In this document: positions 8,838 through 16,499 of the stretch, piece after piece
Numbering within the stretch: the stretch's first letter is position 1
How the letters are laid out: each line of letters begins with the position of its first letter
Source of the DNA: Mycobacterium sp.
GTDB taxonomy: Bacteria > Actinomycetota > Actinomycetes > Mycobacteriales > Mycobacteriaceae
Direction of reading: 5' to 3'
Length of the DNA: 64,000 nucleotides
Assembly (NCBI GenBank): GCA_016197405.1
Contig: JACPVR010000023.1
Span: forward strand, 124,001 to 188,000
Notes under the pieces: generated by a model
Seen by the model: the letters and a program-made list of their open reading frames with translations, nothing else
The model's database searches: none
What the model was told of the DNA's origin: nothing
Program-made: the position numbers and the translations under genes

Positions 8838-9030
8838 CCGCGGTGCCCGATTGCGGCGCTCCTCAGCGGGGCTCGTACCTCGCCCCGCCTCGTCGCTAAC
8901 CGCGGTGTCTGATTGCGGCGCTCCTTAGCGGGGCTCGTACCTCGCCCCGCCTCGTCGCTAACCGCGGTGTCTGATTGCGGCGCTCCTTAGCGGGGCTCGT
9001 ACCTCGCCCCGCCTCGTCGCTAACCGCGGT
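8833..9030. repeat. Three tandem 62-bp repeats with internal GC hairpins between convergent genes
   Basis: Copies lie at 8833-8894, 8895-8956 and 8957-9018, with a 12-base partial fourth copy at 9019-9030. Copies 2 and 3 are identical; copy 1 differs at three positions, each a C in copy 1 and a T in the others. Each unit contains GCGGGGC and GCCCCGC separated by nine bases, a strong hairpin on either strand. Units begin with GCTAACCGCGGT. That string includes the stop codon of the forward cyclase gene (TAA 8835-8837) and, at the other edge, the stop of the reverse glycosyltransferase gene (9020-9022). This is probably a duplicated bidirectional terminator. Confidence 0.85.
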
Positions 9031-10249
9031 CGGGCAGGGGACGCTCGACGATGGTCCGGCGTGGCTGTGGCTGGCGCTCACCGCGTTTGGCGGCCAGGTA
9101 GACCTCTGCGGTGTGCTCGGCCACGGTGTGCCAGGCGAATTCCGAGGTCAGCCGTTCCCGGGCGGCGACGGCATGGCGACGAGCCGCGGCCGGATCGTCG
9201 AGGGCGGTGCGCACCGCCGCGGCCAGCGCGGCGATATCGCGGGGTGGGAACGACAATCCGGTCACGCCGTCGATCACCGCCTCGCCCAAACCTCCGGCAT
9301 TGGAGGTCACCAGTGGTGTGCCGGCCGCAGCCGCTTCCAGAGCCACGATGCCGAAAGGCTCGTAATGGCTTGGCAGCAAAGCGATATCGGCCCGGTGCAA
9401 AAGCGAGAGCAACTGCTCGTGGTCGACGCGCCCGACGAAATTCACCGCCTTGAGGACCTTGTGCTTACGGGCCTGTTCGACGAGCCAGTCCAGCTGTGTC
9501 CCGTCGCCGGCGATGGTCAACGTGGTGCCGGGGTGGCTGCGCCGGATCCGGGGCAGCGCTGCGATGGCGTCGTGCACACCCTTCTCGTATTCCAGACGGC
9601 CGAAGTACAACAGTTCGGCCGGACCGGGGTGAGCCCGCCGCTTGGCGAACGGCCAACCGGCGGTGTCGATCCCGTTCGGGATGACACAGACCTCACCAAG
9701 GCCGGGGGCGAAGAGTTCGGTGATCTCGTCGCGCATCGACGCCGAGCAGGCGATCAGCGAATCGGACTCGTGCACCAGCCAGGATTCCAATGCGTGCACC
9801 TGGCGGCTGACCGCCCCGGAAACCCAGCCGGAGTGCCTGCCGGCCTCGGTGGCATGGATGGTGGAAACCAGTGGTACGTCGAAGAATTCGGCGAGTGCAA
9901 CGGCCGGGTGGGCCACCAGCCAGTCGTGGGCGTGCACGACATCGGGACGCCAGTCCCGCAGAGTCAGCCCGGCGCGCGTCATCGAATGACCCATCGCCAG
10001 CGTCCAGGCCATCATGTCGGTGCCGAAGGCGAATTCGTGCGGATCCTGCGCGGCGGCGATGACGCGCACGCCTTCGCTGGTCTCATCGGTGGTCGGGTGG
10101 GTGCTGGGGTCGGTGCCGGTGGGGCGCCGCGACAGCACGACGACGTCGTGACCGGCGGCCACCAGCTCGGTGGCCAGGTGATGCACATGCCGGCCCAGCC
10201 CACCGATGACCACCGGCGGGTACTCCCAAGACACCATCAGGACTTTCAC
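9020..10249 (-). CDS. GT4-family alpha-glucosyltransferase (Rv3032-type, MGLP/glucan synthesis)
   Basis: 409 residues. The N-terminus MKVLMVSWEYPPVVIGGLG carries the KxGGL-like glycine loop of glycogen-synthase-type GT4 enzymes; VHAHDW follows, and the C-terminal Rossmann domain has the E-x7-E motif in EPFGIVALEA with NAGGLGE after it. In M. tuberculosis the homologue is an alpha-(1->4)-glucosyltransferase that elongates MGLP and also contributes to glucan. It overlaps the upstream GH57 gene by four bases (ATGA), making it the last gene of a three-gene operon with that enzyme and a methyltransferase. Its stop codon is embedded in the tandem terminator repeat. Cytoplasmic, probably using NDP-glucose. 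Confidence 0.9.
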   Translation of the reverse strand: MKVLMVSWEYPPVVIGGLGRHVHHLATELVAAGHDVVVLSRRPTGTDPSTHPTTDETSEGVRVIAAAQDPHEFAFGTDMMAWTLAMGHSMTRAGLTLRDWRPDVVHAHDWLVAHPAVALAEFFDVPLVSTIHATEAGRHSGWVSGAVSRQVHALESWLVHESDSLIACSASMRDEITELFAPGLGEVCVIPNGIDTAGWPFAKRRAHPGPAELLYFGRLEYEKGVHDAIAALPRIRRSHPGTTLTIAGDGTQLDWLVEQARKHKVLKAVNFVGRVDHEQLLSLLHRADIALLPSHYEPFGIVALEAAAAGTPLVTSNAGGLGEAVIDGVTGLSFPPRDIAALAAAVRTALDDPAAARRHAVAARERLTSEFAWHTVAEHTAEVYLAAKRGERQPQPRRTIVERPLPDRG

Positions 10250-11820
10250 GGCCGTGGCAGCCGCCGGGCATCCAGGGCGCCGAACAGGCCGTCGGCCCGG
10301 TTCCAGCCTTCGGCCAGCCGCGTCGCGGCGGCCCGGCGGCCCGACGCCAACGCATCGGCGATCTCACGGGTGGCGTGAGCGTGCAGGTGCGCGCGGTAGC
10401 GGGCGTAATCAGCGGCCGAATCCTTGCTCACCATGAAGGGCCAGTCACTCGACACCGTCAGCAGCGTCTCGCGCAGAATCTGGTCGGCCACGAGATCCCG
10501 GGGCGTCGGTGCGCCCAGCTGCGCGCTCTGTTCCAGTGCCTTGTCGACGGTGGTCAGCGCGGTCTCGACAACCTCGGTGTTGAGCTGCACCAGGTCGGCG
10601 ACCGGTTCACCGGCCCAGACCTGCCAGTCTTTGCCCGAACCCCACGAGCTGGGCGGCAGATCCACCGGGGCACCCACATATCCGGCGGCCACCGCATCCG
10701 ACAGTGTCCCCACCCGGATGCCGGCGGCCGGCAACGCCCGCAGCACCCGCTCCAGCCACACCGGGCCCTCGTACCACCAGTGCCCGAACAATTCGGTGTC
10801 GAAGGCGGCCACCACGTGGGCGGGCCTGCCGATGCGGTCGGACTCGGCGCGCAGCCGGCGCCGCACCACCTCGACGAAATCGGCGACGTGGGCATCGACG
10901 GCGGCATCGGCGCGCTGCGGCTCGTACGGCGCCTTCTCCGACGACGGCACGTTGCGCCCGGTGACCCGGGAGGCCTTCAGGCCCGTCGCATGGTCGTAGG
11001 TGTGGAAATCCCGATAGGCCGCGTGTCCGGGATAACCGGACTTCGGGGACCACACCCGGTAGCTGACCTGCAGGTCGCGTCCGAATGCCACCACCGGGCT
11101 GTCGCCGACCGGGCGGCCCAGTGCGGTGTCGCCGTGCAGCGACGGGCCGTCGACCATGAAATGCCCGACGCCGGCGGCGGCGTAACCGTGCTCCATACCC
11201 GGGGCGTAGGCGCATTCGGGCGCCCAGATACCGGTCGGGGTGGTGCCGAAGCGCGCCCGCGCGTCGGCCAGTCCTTCGGCGAGGGCGAACTCGCGTAGGC
11301 GCGGTGCCAGCAGCGGCTGGAACGGATGGGCCAACGGACCGCCGAGCAGTTCGACGGCGCCTGCGTCGATGAGTTCGCGCAGCACCGGGCTGGCGCCGTG
11401 CCGCCACCGGACGGAGAAATCGTCGAGCGCCCGGGTGGCCTCGTCGTACTCGTGAATCCCGAAGGCGCGCATGGGATCCGACGGTCCTGACGAGCGGGTC
11501 GCGGCTTCGGTGGCGCGCAGCTGCCAATTGGCCAGCCAGTGGTTCATCCCGTCCAGGCAGTACGGGTCGTCCAGCTGGGCGGTCACCACCGGTGTCATGC
11601 CCAGGCTGACCAGGCTGCGGCGGTTCTCGGCGGCCAGCGTGCGCAGAACCTTCAGCAGCGGTAGATACGCCGCCGACCACGATTGGTAGAGCCATTCCTC
11701 GCCAACCGGCCAGCGCCCGTGGTGGGCCAGCCACGGCAGATGCGTGTGCAGCACCAGGGTGAACATGCCGGGTACGCCGTCGGCGTCGACCGGAGCGTGC
11801 GAGCGTGCCGATGCGGTCAC
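10246..11820 (-). CDS. GH57-family glucan branching enzyme-like protein (Rv3031-type)
   Basis: 524 residues. All main GH57 motifs are present: HTHLPW near the N-terminus (motif 1), GIWAPECAYAPG with the nucleophile Glu (motif 3) and AAFDTELFGHWWYEG with the acid/base Asp (motif 4). The C-terminal helical part with DWPFMVSKDSAADYA is typical of the alpha-1,4-glucan branching subgroup. Placed between a methyltransferase and a glucosyltransferase with four-base overlaps on both sides, it very likely introduces branches during MGLP assembly, as proposed for the tuberculosis homologue. Hydrolase or transglycosylase side activities cannot be excluded from sequence. Confidence 0.88.
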   Translation of the reverse strand: MTASARSHAPVDADGVPGMFTLVLHTHLPWLAHHGRWPVGEEWLYQSWSAAYLPLLKVLRTLAAENRRSLVSLGMTPVVTAQLDDPYCLDGMNHWLANWQLRATEAATRSSGPSDPMRAFGIHEYDEATRALDDFSVRWRHGASPVLRELIDAGAVELLGGPLAHPFQPLLAPRLREFALAEGLADARARFGTTPTGIWAPECAYAPGMEHGYAAAGVGHFMVDGPSLHGDTALGRPVGDSPVVAFGRDLQVSYRVWSPKSGYPGHAAYRDFHTYDHATGLKASRVTGRNVPSSEKAPYEPQRADAAVDAHVADFVEVVRRRLRAESDRIGRPAHVVAAFDTELFGHWWYEGPVWLERVLRALPAAGIRVGTLSDAVAAGYVGAPVDLPPSSWGSGKDWQVWAGEPVADLVQLNTEVVETALTTVDKALEQSAQLGAPTPRDLVADQILRETLLTVSSDWPFMVSKDSAADYARYRAHLHAHATREIADALASGRRAAATRLAEGWNRADGLFGALDARRLPRP

Positions 11821-12620
11821 GGGCGGACCGCGATCGCCACCAGATCGAGGCTGGCATCGATGTCACGCTCGGTGGCATCGGTGATGTCGAAATCGTCGCT
11901 GCGTACCGCGGCGACATCGGCAAGCAGATCATCGGACCACGGGGCGTCGGCGAGCGCGCGATCGATCTGCGCCTGGATGATCGAACCGCCGTGCCGGGCG
12001 TCGAGTTCACGCAGCCGTGCACCGTGAAAGGCCCCGCTCATCGATTCCAGCCGGAATCCGCCGTCGGTCAGTAGTTCGGTCAGCTCGGCGGCGTTGAGTT
12101 CGCGGGTGTGAAAAGGATTGAGCGGAACGTCGCTGCCGGGTGTGAAGGTGATCCGGTTGGGCGTCGACATCAGCAGCAGTCCGCCGGGGCGCAACACGCG
12201 TAGGCACTCGGCGACGAACTGTGACTGATCCCACAGATGCTCGATGACCTGGAAGTTCACCACGACGTCGACCGTGGCGTCCGCAAGGGGCAGCGCCGCC
12301 AGATTTCCCTGCAGCGCATGCACCCGCGGGTAGCGCGCCCGCACGTGCGCCACCGCCGCCTCGTCATAGTCCACACCGGTCACCTGCTGCGCGACTCCGG
12401 CCAGCAGATCGGCCCCGTAGCCTTCGCCGAATCCGGCTTCGAGCACGTCACGGCCCATGCAGCGGTGCGCCAACCGCTCGTAGACGACCTCGTGACGACG
12501 GAACCAGTAGTTCTCGATATCCAGGCCGGGCACGGTGCGCTCACCGGTCAGCGGCAGGTTCGGGGACGGCCCGGTACCTGCCCCCTCGTCGGTGGGCCCG
12601 TCGGTAACGAATGCGCTCAT
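11817..12620 (-). CDS. SAM-dependent methyltransferase (Rv3030-type) of the MGLP operon
   Basis: 267 residues from ATG 12620. Class I methyltransferase motifs are clear: VLEAGFGEGYGADLLA (motif I), TGVDYDEAAVAHVRAR (motif II), VDVVVNFQVIEHLWDQ (motif IV) and LRPGGLLLMSTPN (motif VI). This is the UbiE/Coq3-like small-molecule arrangement. It is the first gene of an operon with the GH57 and GT4 genes, each joined by a four-base overlap, so a sugar O-methylation step of the 6-O-methylglucose polymer is the likely role. It diverges from etfB across about 205 bases. Confidence 0.85.
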   Translation of the reverse strand: MSAFVTDGPTDEGAGTGPSPNLPLTGERTVPGLDIENYWFRRHEVVYERLAHRCMGRDVLEAGFGEGYGADLLAGVAQQVTGVDYDEAAVAHVRARYPRVHALQGNLAALPLADATVDVVVNFQVIEHLWDQSQFVAECLRVLRPGGLLLMSTPNRITFTPGSDVPLNPFHTRELNAAELTELLTDGGFRLESMSGAFHGARLRELDARHGGSIIQAQIDRALADAPWSDDLLADVAAVRSDDFDITDATERDIDASLDLVAIAVRP

Positions 12621-12726
12621 TGCAAGGCAGGCTAACCCGTGGCGCGGCGTGGCAGAACGGTTGACCGGTACGGGCGGGCAGAACCTGCAGGACGACCGGT
12701 TATGGTGTACGAGCGGACCACCATAA

Positions 12727-12742
12727 GTTACCGACTAGTAAC
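12727..12742. promoter_or_regulatory. Inverted repeat GTTAC-N6-GTAAC in the divergent MGLP/etfBA promoter region
   Basis: A 16-base inverted repeat (GTTACCGACTAGTAAC) lies about 84 bases upstream of etfB and 107 bases upstream of the methyltransferase start. Its size and symmetry suit a TetR-type repressor of acyl-CoA metabolism, but no regulator is identified and a -10 role for TAACAT on the + strand is also possible. Confidence 0.3.
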
Positions 12743-12825
12743 ATTGCCGGGTGGTTGCAACCCGTGACCCACGTTCTTACAGCTCATCCTGCTGTGAGAC
12801 CCGTCGAGGAGGACGAACCAGAGTC

Positions 12826-13617
12826 ATGACGAACATCGTGGTCCTGATCAAACAGGTGCCGGACACATGGTCGGAGCGCAAGCTTTCCGACGGTGATTTC
12901 ACGCTGGACCGTGAGGCCGCCGACGCCGTGCTGGACGAGATCAACGAGCGCGCCGTCGAGGAGGCGCTGTTGATCAAGGAGAAGGTGGGCGGTGACTCGA
13001 CCGTGACGGTCCTGACCGCCGGCCCCGAGCGTGCCACCGAGGCGATCCGCAAGGCGCTGTCGATGGGCGCCGACAAGGCTGTCCACCTCAAGGACGACGG
13101 CCTGCACGGTTCCGATGTCATCCAGACCGGCTGGGCCCTGGCCCGCGCGCTGGGCACCATCGAGGGCACCGAGCTGGTCATCGCCGGTAACGAGGCGACC
13201 GACGGTGTCGGTGGGGCGGTCCCGGCCGTCATCGCCGAATATCTGGGCCTGCCGCAGCTGACCCACGTGCGCAAGCTGACCGTCGACGGCGACAACGTCA
13301 CCGCCGAGCGCGAGACCGATGACGGTGTCTTCACCCTGTCGGCGACCCTGCCGGCCATCGTGAGCGTCAACGAGAAGATCAACGAGCCGCGTTTCCCGTC
13401 CTTCAAAGGCATCATGGCCGCCAAGAAGAAGGAAGTCACCACGCTGACGCTGGCCGAGATCGGCGTCGAGGCCGACGAGGTGGGCGTTGGCAACGCCGGC
13501 TCGACCGTGCTGTCGTCCACCCCGAAGCCGCCGAAGACCGCGGGCGAGAAGATCACCGACGAAGGTGAAGGCGGCAAGAAGATCGCCGAGTACCTGGTCG
13601 GCCAGAAGCTGATCTAG
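12826..13617 (+). CDS. etfB: Electron transfer flavoprotein beta subunit
   Basis: 263 residues from ATG 12826, chosen over upstream codons because GAGGAGGA precedes it. The start MTNIVVLIKQVPDTW is the conserved ETF-beta N-terminus, and the AMP-binding region GNEATDGVGGAVPAVIAEYLGLP is intact. The protein pairs with EtfA (46 bases downstream) to form the heterodimer that accepts electrons from acyl-CoA dehydrogenases and passes them to the respiratory chain through ETF:quinone oxidoreductase. In M. tuberculosis the gene is named fixA (Rv3029c). The long divergent region upstream probably holds the promoter. Confidence 0.95.
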   Translation: MTNIVVLIKQVPDTWSERKLSDGDFTLDREAADAVLDEINERAVEEALLIKEKVGGDSTVTVLTAGPERATEAIRKALSMGADKAVHLKDDGLHGSDVIQTGWALARALGTIEGTELVIAGNEATDGVGGAVPAVIAEYLGLPQLTHVRKLTVDGDNVTAERETDDGVFTLSATLPAIVSVNEKINEPRFPSFKGIMAAKKKEVTTLTLAEIGVEADEVGVGNAGSTVLSSTPKPPKTAGEKITDEGEGGKKIAEYLVGQKLI

Positions 13618-13662
13618 CCCACCCCACTCCTGAGAACCGAAAGAACAAGAGGCTGAACAACA

Positions 13663-14619
13663 ATGGCTGAAGTACTTGTACTCGTCGAACAGGCCGACGG
13701 TGCGCTCAAAAAGGTCACCAGCGAGCTGATCACCGCTGCCCGCGTGCTGGGTGAGCCGTCCGCCGTCGTGGTGGGAGCTCCCGGCACCTCGGCCGGACTG
13801 ATCGACGACCTGAAGGCGGCCGGCGCCGCCAAGATCTACGTCGCCGAATCCGCCGACGTGGAGAACTACCTGCTCACCCCGTATGTGGACGTGCTGGCCG
13901 CGCTGGCCGAGTCGGCCACCCCGGCCGGTGTGCTGATCGCCGCGAACGCCGACGGCAAGGAGATCGCGGGCCGGCTCGCCGCCCGCATCGGCTCCGGTCT
14001 GCTGGTCGACGTCGTGGAGGTCAAAGAAGGCCCCATCGGTGTCCACAGCATCTTCGGTGGCGCTTACACCGTCGACGCCAAGACCAACGGCGACACCCCG
14101 GTCATCACGCTGCGTCCCGGCTCCATCGAGGCCGAGCCCGTCGCCGGTGCCGGTGAGCAGGTCGAGGTCGAGGTCCCGGCGCAGGCCGAGAACGCCACCA
14201 AGATCACCTCGCGCGAGCCCGTCGTCGCCGGTGACCGTCCGGAGCTGACGGAGGCCTCGGTCGTCGTCGCCGGCGGTCGTGGTGTCGGCAGTGCGGACAA
14301 GTTCAGCGTGGTCGAAGAGCTCGCCGACTCGCTCGGTGCCGCTGTCGGTGCCTCGCGTGCCGCGGTGGACTCCGGTTACTACCCGGGCCAGTTCCAGGTC
14401 GGCCAGACCGGTAAGACGGTCTCGCCGCAGCTCTACATCGCCCTGGGCATCTCCGGTGCCATCCAGCACCGGGCCGGTATGCAGACCTCGAAGACCATCG
14501 TCGCGGTCAACAAGGACGAAGAGGCACCGATCTTCGAGATCGCCGACTACGGCATCGTGGGCGACCTGTTCAACGTCACCCCGCAGCTCACCGAGGCCGT
14601 CAAGGCTCGCAAGGGCTAA
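13663..14619 (+). CDS. etfA: Electron transfer flavoprotein alpha subunit
   Basis: 318 residues starting MAEVLVLVEQADGALKK. The C-terminal FAD-binding domain is complete: AGGRGVGSADKF, the SRAAVDSGYYPG region, QTGKTVSPQLYIALGISGAI, QHRAGMQTSKTIVAVNKD and APIFEIADYGIVGD. It forms the FAD-carrying subunit of the ETF heterodimer with the upstream EtfB; the gene pair is cotranscribed and ends at the strong hairpin at 14636-14696. The M. tuberculosis equivalent is fixB (Rv3028c). Confidence 0.95.
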   Translation: MAEVLVLVEQADGALKKVTSELITAARVLGEPSAVVVGAPGTSAGLIDDLKAAGAAKIYVAESADVENYLLTPYVDVLAALAESATPAGVLIAANADGKEIAGRLAARIGSGLLVDVVEVKEGPIGVHSIFGGAYTVDAKTNGDTPVITLRPGSIEAEPVAGAGEQVEVEVPAQAENATKITSREPVVAGDRPELTEASVVVAGGRGVGSADKFSVVEELADSLGAAVGASRAAVDSGYYPGQFQVGQTGKTVSPQLYIALGISGAIQHRAGMQTSKTIVAVNKDEEAPIFEIADYGIVGDLFNVTPQLTEAVKARKG

Positions 14620-14635
14620 CCCCGGCTGGTTCTGC

Positions 14636-14696
14636 GCGAGCAGACGCAGACGACCCCCATTTCCTCGTGGAATGGGGGTCGTTTGCGTCTGCTCGC
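14636..14696. terminator. Long hairpin after etfA
   Basis: Arms 14636-14661 and 14671-14696 pair over 26 bases with a single G-T wobble and a nine-base loop. No uridine tract follows. It separates etfA from the acyltransferase operon and probably ends etfBA transcription. Confidence 0.8.
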
Positions 14697-14776
14697 CTCA
14701 ACTCGTCACCTGACGCTCATGAACACGTCATGCGGTGATTGCCACCGCGCCGGACGGTTGCGTCACCGTGGCCGCT

Positions 14777-15616
14777 ATGAGCACTGCTTCTGTACTCATC
14801 GCCGCAGATCAACCGAGCCAGACGACCGACACTCCGCGCTACTCCCTGCTGCTGTCCACCGACGCCGACCTGATCGAGGCCGCCCAGCGGCTGCGCTACC
14901 AGGTGTTCACCTCCGAACCCGGATTCACCCTGACCGACGATGCCACGGCCGACGGCCTGGACGCCGACCGCTTCGACGAACACTGCGACCATCTGCTGGT
15001 CCGTGAGGACAGCACCGGCGAGCTGGTCGGCTGCTACCGGATGCTTCCGCCGCCAGGGGCCATCGCTGCCGGGGGCCTTTACACCGCAACGGAATTCGAC
15101 GTGCGCGCGCTCGATGCGCTGCGACCCTCACTGGTCGAGATGGGTCGGGCAGTGGTACGCGCCGACCACCGCAACGGCGCCGTGGTGCTGCTGATGTGGG
15201 GCGGCATCCTGGCCTACCTGGACCGCAGCGGCTACGACTACGTCACCGGCTGCGTGTCGGTGCCGACGCACCCGGCCGGCGGCGGTGCCCCCGGCGCACT
15301 GGTGCGCGGAGTGCGCGATTTCGTCAGCCGACGCCATGCCGCCCCGCCGCAGTGGACGGTGCACCCGCACCGCCCGGTCGTCCTGGGCGGACGCAGCCTC
15401 GACGACATCGAACCGCCCGCCCGGGTCAACCTGCCCCCGCTGATGCGCGGCTACCTGCGGCTCGGCGCCCAGGTGTGTGGCCAGCCGGCACACGATCCGG
15501 ATTTCGGGGTCGCCGACTTCCCGGCACTGCTGGACAAACGACTGGCAGACACCCGGTACCTCAAGAGGCTGCGGTCGGTTTCGGCAGCTGCCGGCGCAAT
15601 GGACGGGGACCGCTGA
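14777..15616 (+). CDS. GNAT-fold acyltransferase, OlsB/Rv3027c-like
   Basis: 279 residues from ATG 14777. The fold is that of the OlsB-type GNAT group (Acetyltransf_5): AAQRLRYQVFTSEPGF near the start, DEHCDHLLVRE, LVGCYRMLPP, and EMGRAVVRADHRNGAVVLLMWGGI, matching the strand-helix elements that bind acyl-carrier protein or CoA. Related proteins N-acylate ornithine or other amino acids. Its stop overlaps the start of a PlsC-like O-acyltransferase (TGATG), the OlsB-OlsA arrangement of ornithine lipid synthesis. Whether the substrate is ornithine here is an inference; mycobacterial homologues are uncharacterised as far as I know. Confidence 0.75.
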   Translation: MSTASVLIAADQPSQTTDTPRYSLLLSTDADLIEAAQRLRYQVFTSEPGFTLTDDATADGLDADRFDEHCDHLLVREDSTGELVGCYRMLPPPGAIAAGGLYTATEFDVRALDALRPSLVEMGRAVVRADHRNGAVVLLMWGGILAYLDRSGYDYVTGCVSVPTHPAGGGAPGALVRGVRDFVSRRHAAPPQWTVHPHRPVVLGGRSLDDIEPPARVNLPPLMRGYLRLGAQVCGQPAHDPDFGVADFPALLDKRLADTRYLKRLRSVSAAAGAMDGDR

Positions 15617-16452
15617 TGACCGAGTTCAATCCCTGGCTGCCGCGGGCATCCTGCGACGACGACTGCATGCGTGCGGGTTCCGGTCAGGCCGGACGGCGGC
15701 TGCCGGTGTTGTTGCGCACCACCGTGCGCGCCATCGGGGTACTGATGTTGCTGCCCGCCCTGCCGCTGCTGGCGGTACCGCTGCCGGGGCGCTCACACAT
15801 CCAGCGTGGCTACTGCCGGCTGGTGCTGCGTGGCCTGGGCGTGCGAATCACCGTGTCGGGCGGCCCGATTCGCAACCTGTCCGGTGTGCTGGTGGTCAGC
15901 AGGCACGTGTCCTGGCTGGACATCTTCACCATCGGCGCCGTCATGCCGGGGTCGTTCGTGGCCAAGGCCGAGCTGATCAGCTGGCCCGCTTTCGGTGCGC
16001 TGGCCCGGCTGATGAAGGTCATCCCGATCGAGCGGGACAGCCTGCGCGCGCTGCCCGACGTTGTGGCCGCCGTCGCGACCCGGCTGCGCGCAGGCAACAC
16101 CGTGGTGGCCTTTCCGGAGGGCACCACCTGGTGCGGTCTGGGCCATGGACCCTTCCGTCCGGCGATGTTCCAGGCCGCCATCGACGCGGCCAGGCCGGTG
16201 CAGCCGCTGCAGTTGCGGTATCACCACCGCGACGGCAGCACCTCGACGGTGCCGGCCTACATCGGCGACGACACACTGTTCGCGTCGATCCGCCGGCTGC
16301 TGGTGTCACGGCGCACCATCGCCCACGTGCACGTCCCGTCGCTGCAGCTGCCGGGCGAGAGCAGGCGCGCGCTGGCCGCCCGTTGCGAACATGCGGTGCG
16401 CGGCGCCGGTCCGGTTCGTGCGCAGGCGCACGGCCACGCATTGGCTGCCTGA
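15616..16452 (+). CDS. PlsC/OlsA-like 1-acylglycerol-3-phosphate-type O-acyltransferase (Rv3026c-like)
   Basis: 278 residues from ATG 15616. A membrane-associating segment (AIGVLMLLPALPLLAVPLPG) is followed by the catalytic HX4D motif in SRHVSWLDIF, then KAELISWPAFGALARLMKVIPIER (motif II region) and FPEGTTW (motif III). These are the signature motifs of lysophosphatidic acid acyltransferases. It is translationally coupled to the GNAT gene, so the pair probably acts in sequence, N-acylation then O-acylation, on an aminolipid, or in phospholipid remodelling. Confidence 0.82.
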   Translation: MTEFNPWLPRASCDDDCMRAGSGQAGRRLPVLLRTTVRAIGVLMLLPALPLLAVPLPGRSHIQRGYCRLVLRGLGVRITVSGGPIRNLSGVLVVSRHVSWLDIFTIGAVMPGSFVAKAELISWPAFGALARLMKVIPIERDSLRALPDVVAAVATRLRAGNTVVAFPEGTTWCGLGHGPFRPAMFQAAIDAARPVQPLQLRYHHRDGSTSTVPAYIGDDTLFASIRRLLVSRRTIAHVHVPSLQLPGESRRALAARCEHAVRGAGPVRAQAHGHALAA

Positions 16453-16499
16453 CCGCCGGAACGGGGTATCGGCGCCCGTCCCGCTATCCTGGACAGGTC

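Noticed and set aside
8833..9030. CRISPR-like array
   Set aside because: The 62-bp units are directly adjacent without variable spacers, and no cas gene is present.
8975..10378. 467-codon open frame on + strand opposite the glycosyltransferase
   Set aside because: It is the antisense of a gene with complete GT4 motifs; its translation is Gly/Arg/His-rich without any domain, as expected from GC-rich third positions.
12784..14469. 561-codon open frame on minus strand across etfB and etfA
   Set aside because: Shadow of two well-recognised genes; Gly/Asp/Leu-rich composition and no domain.
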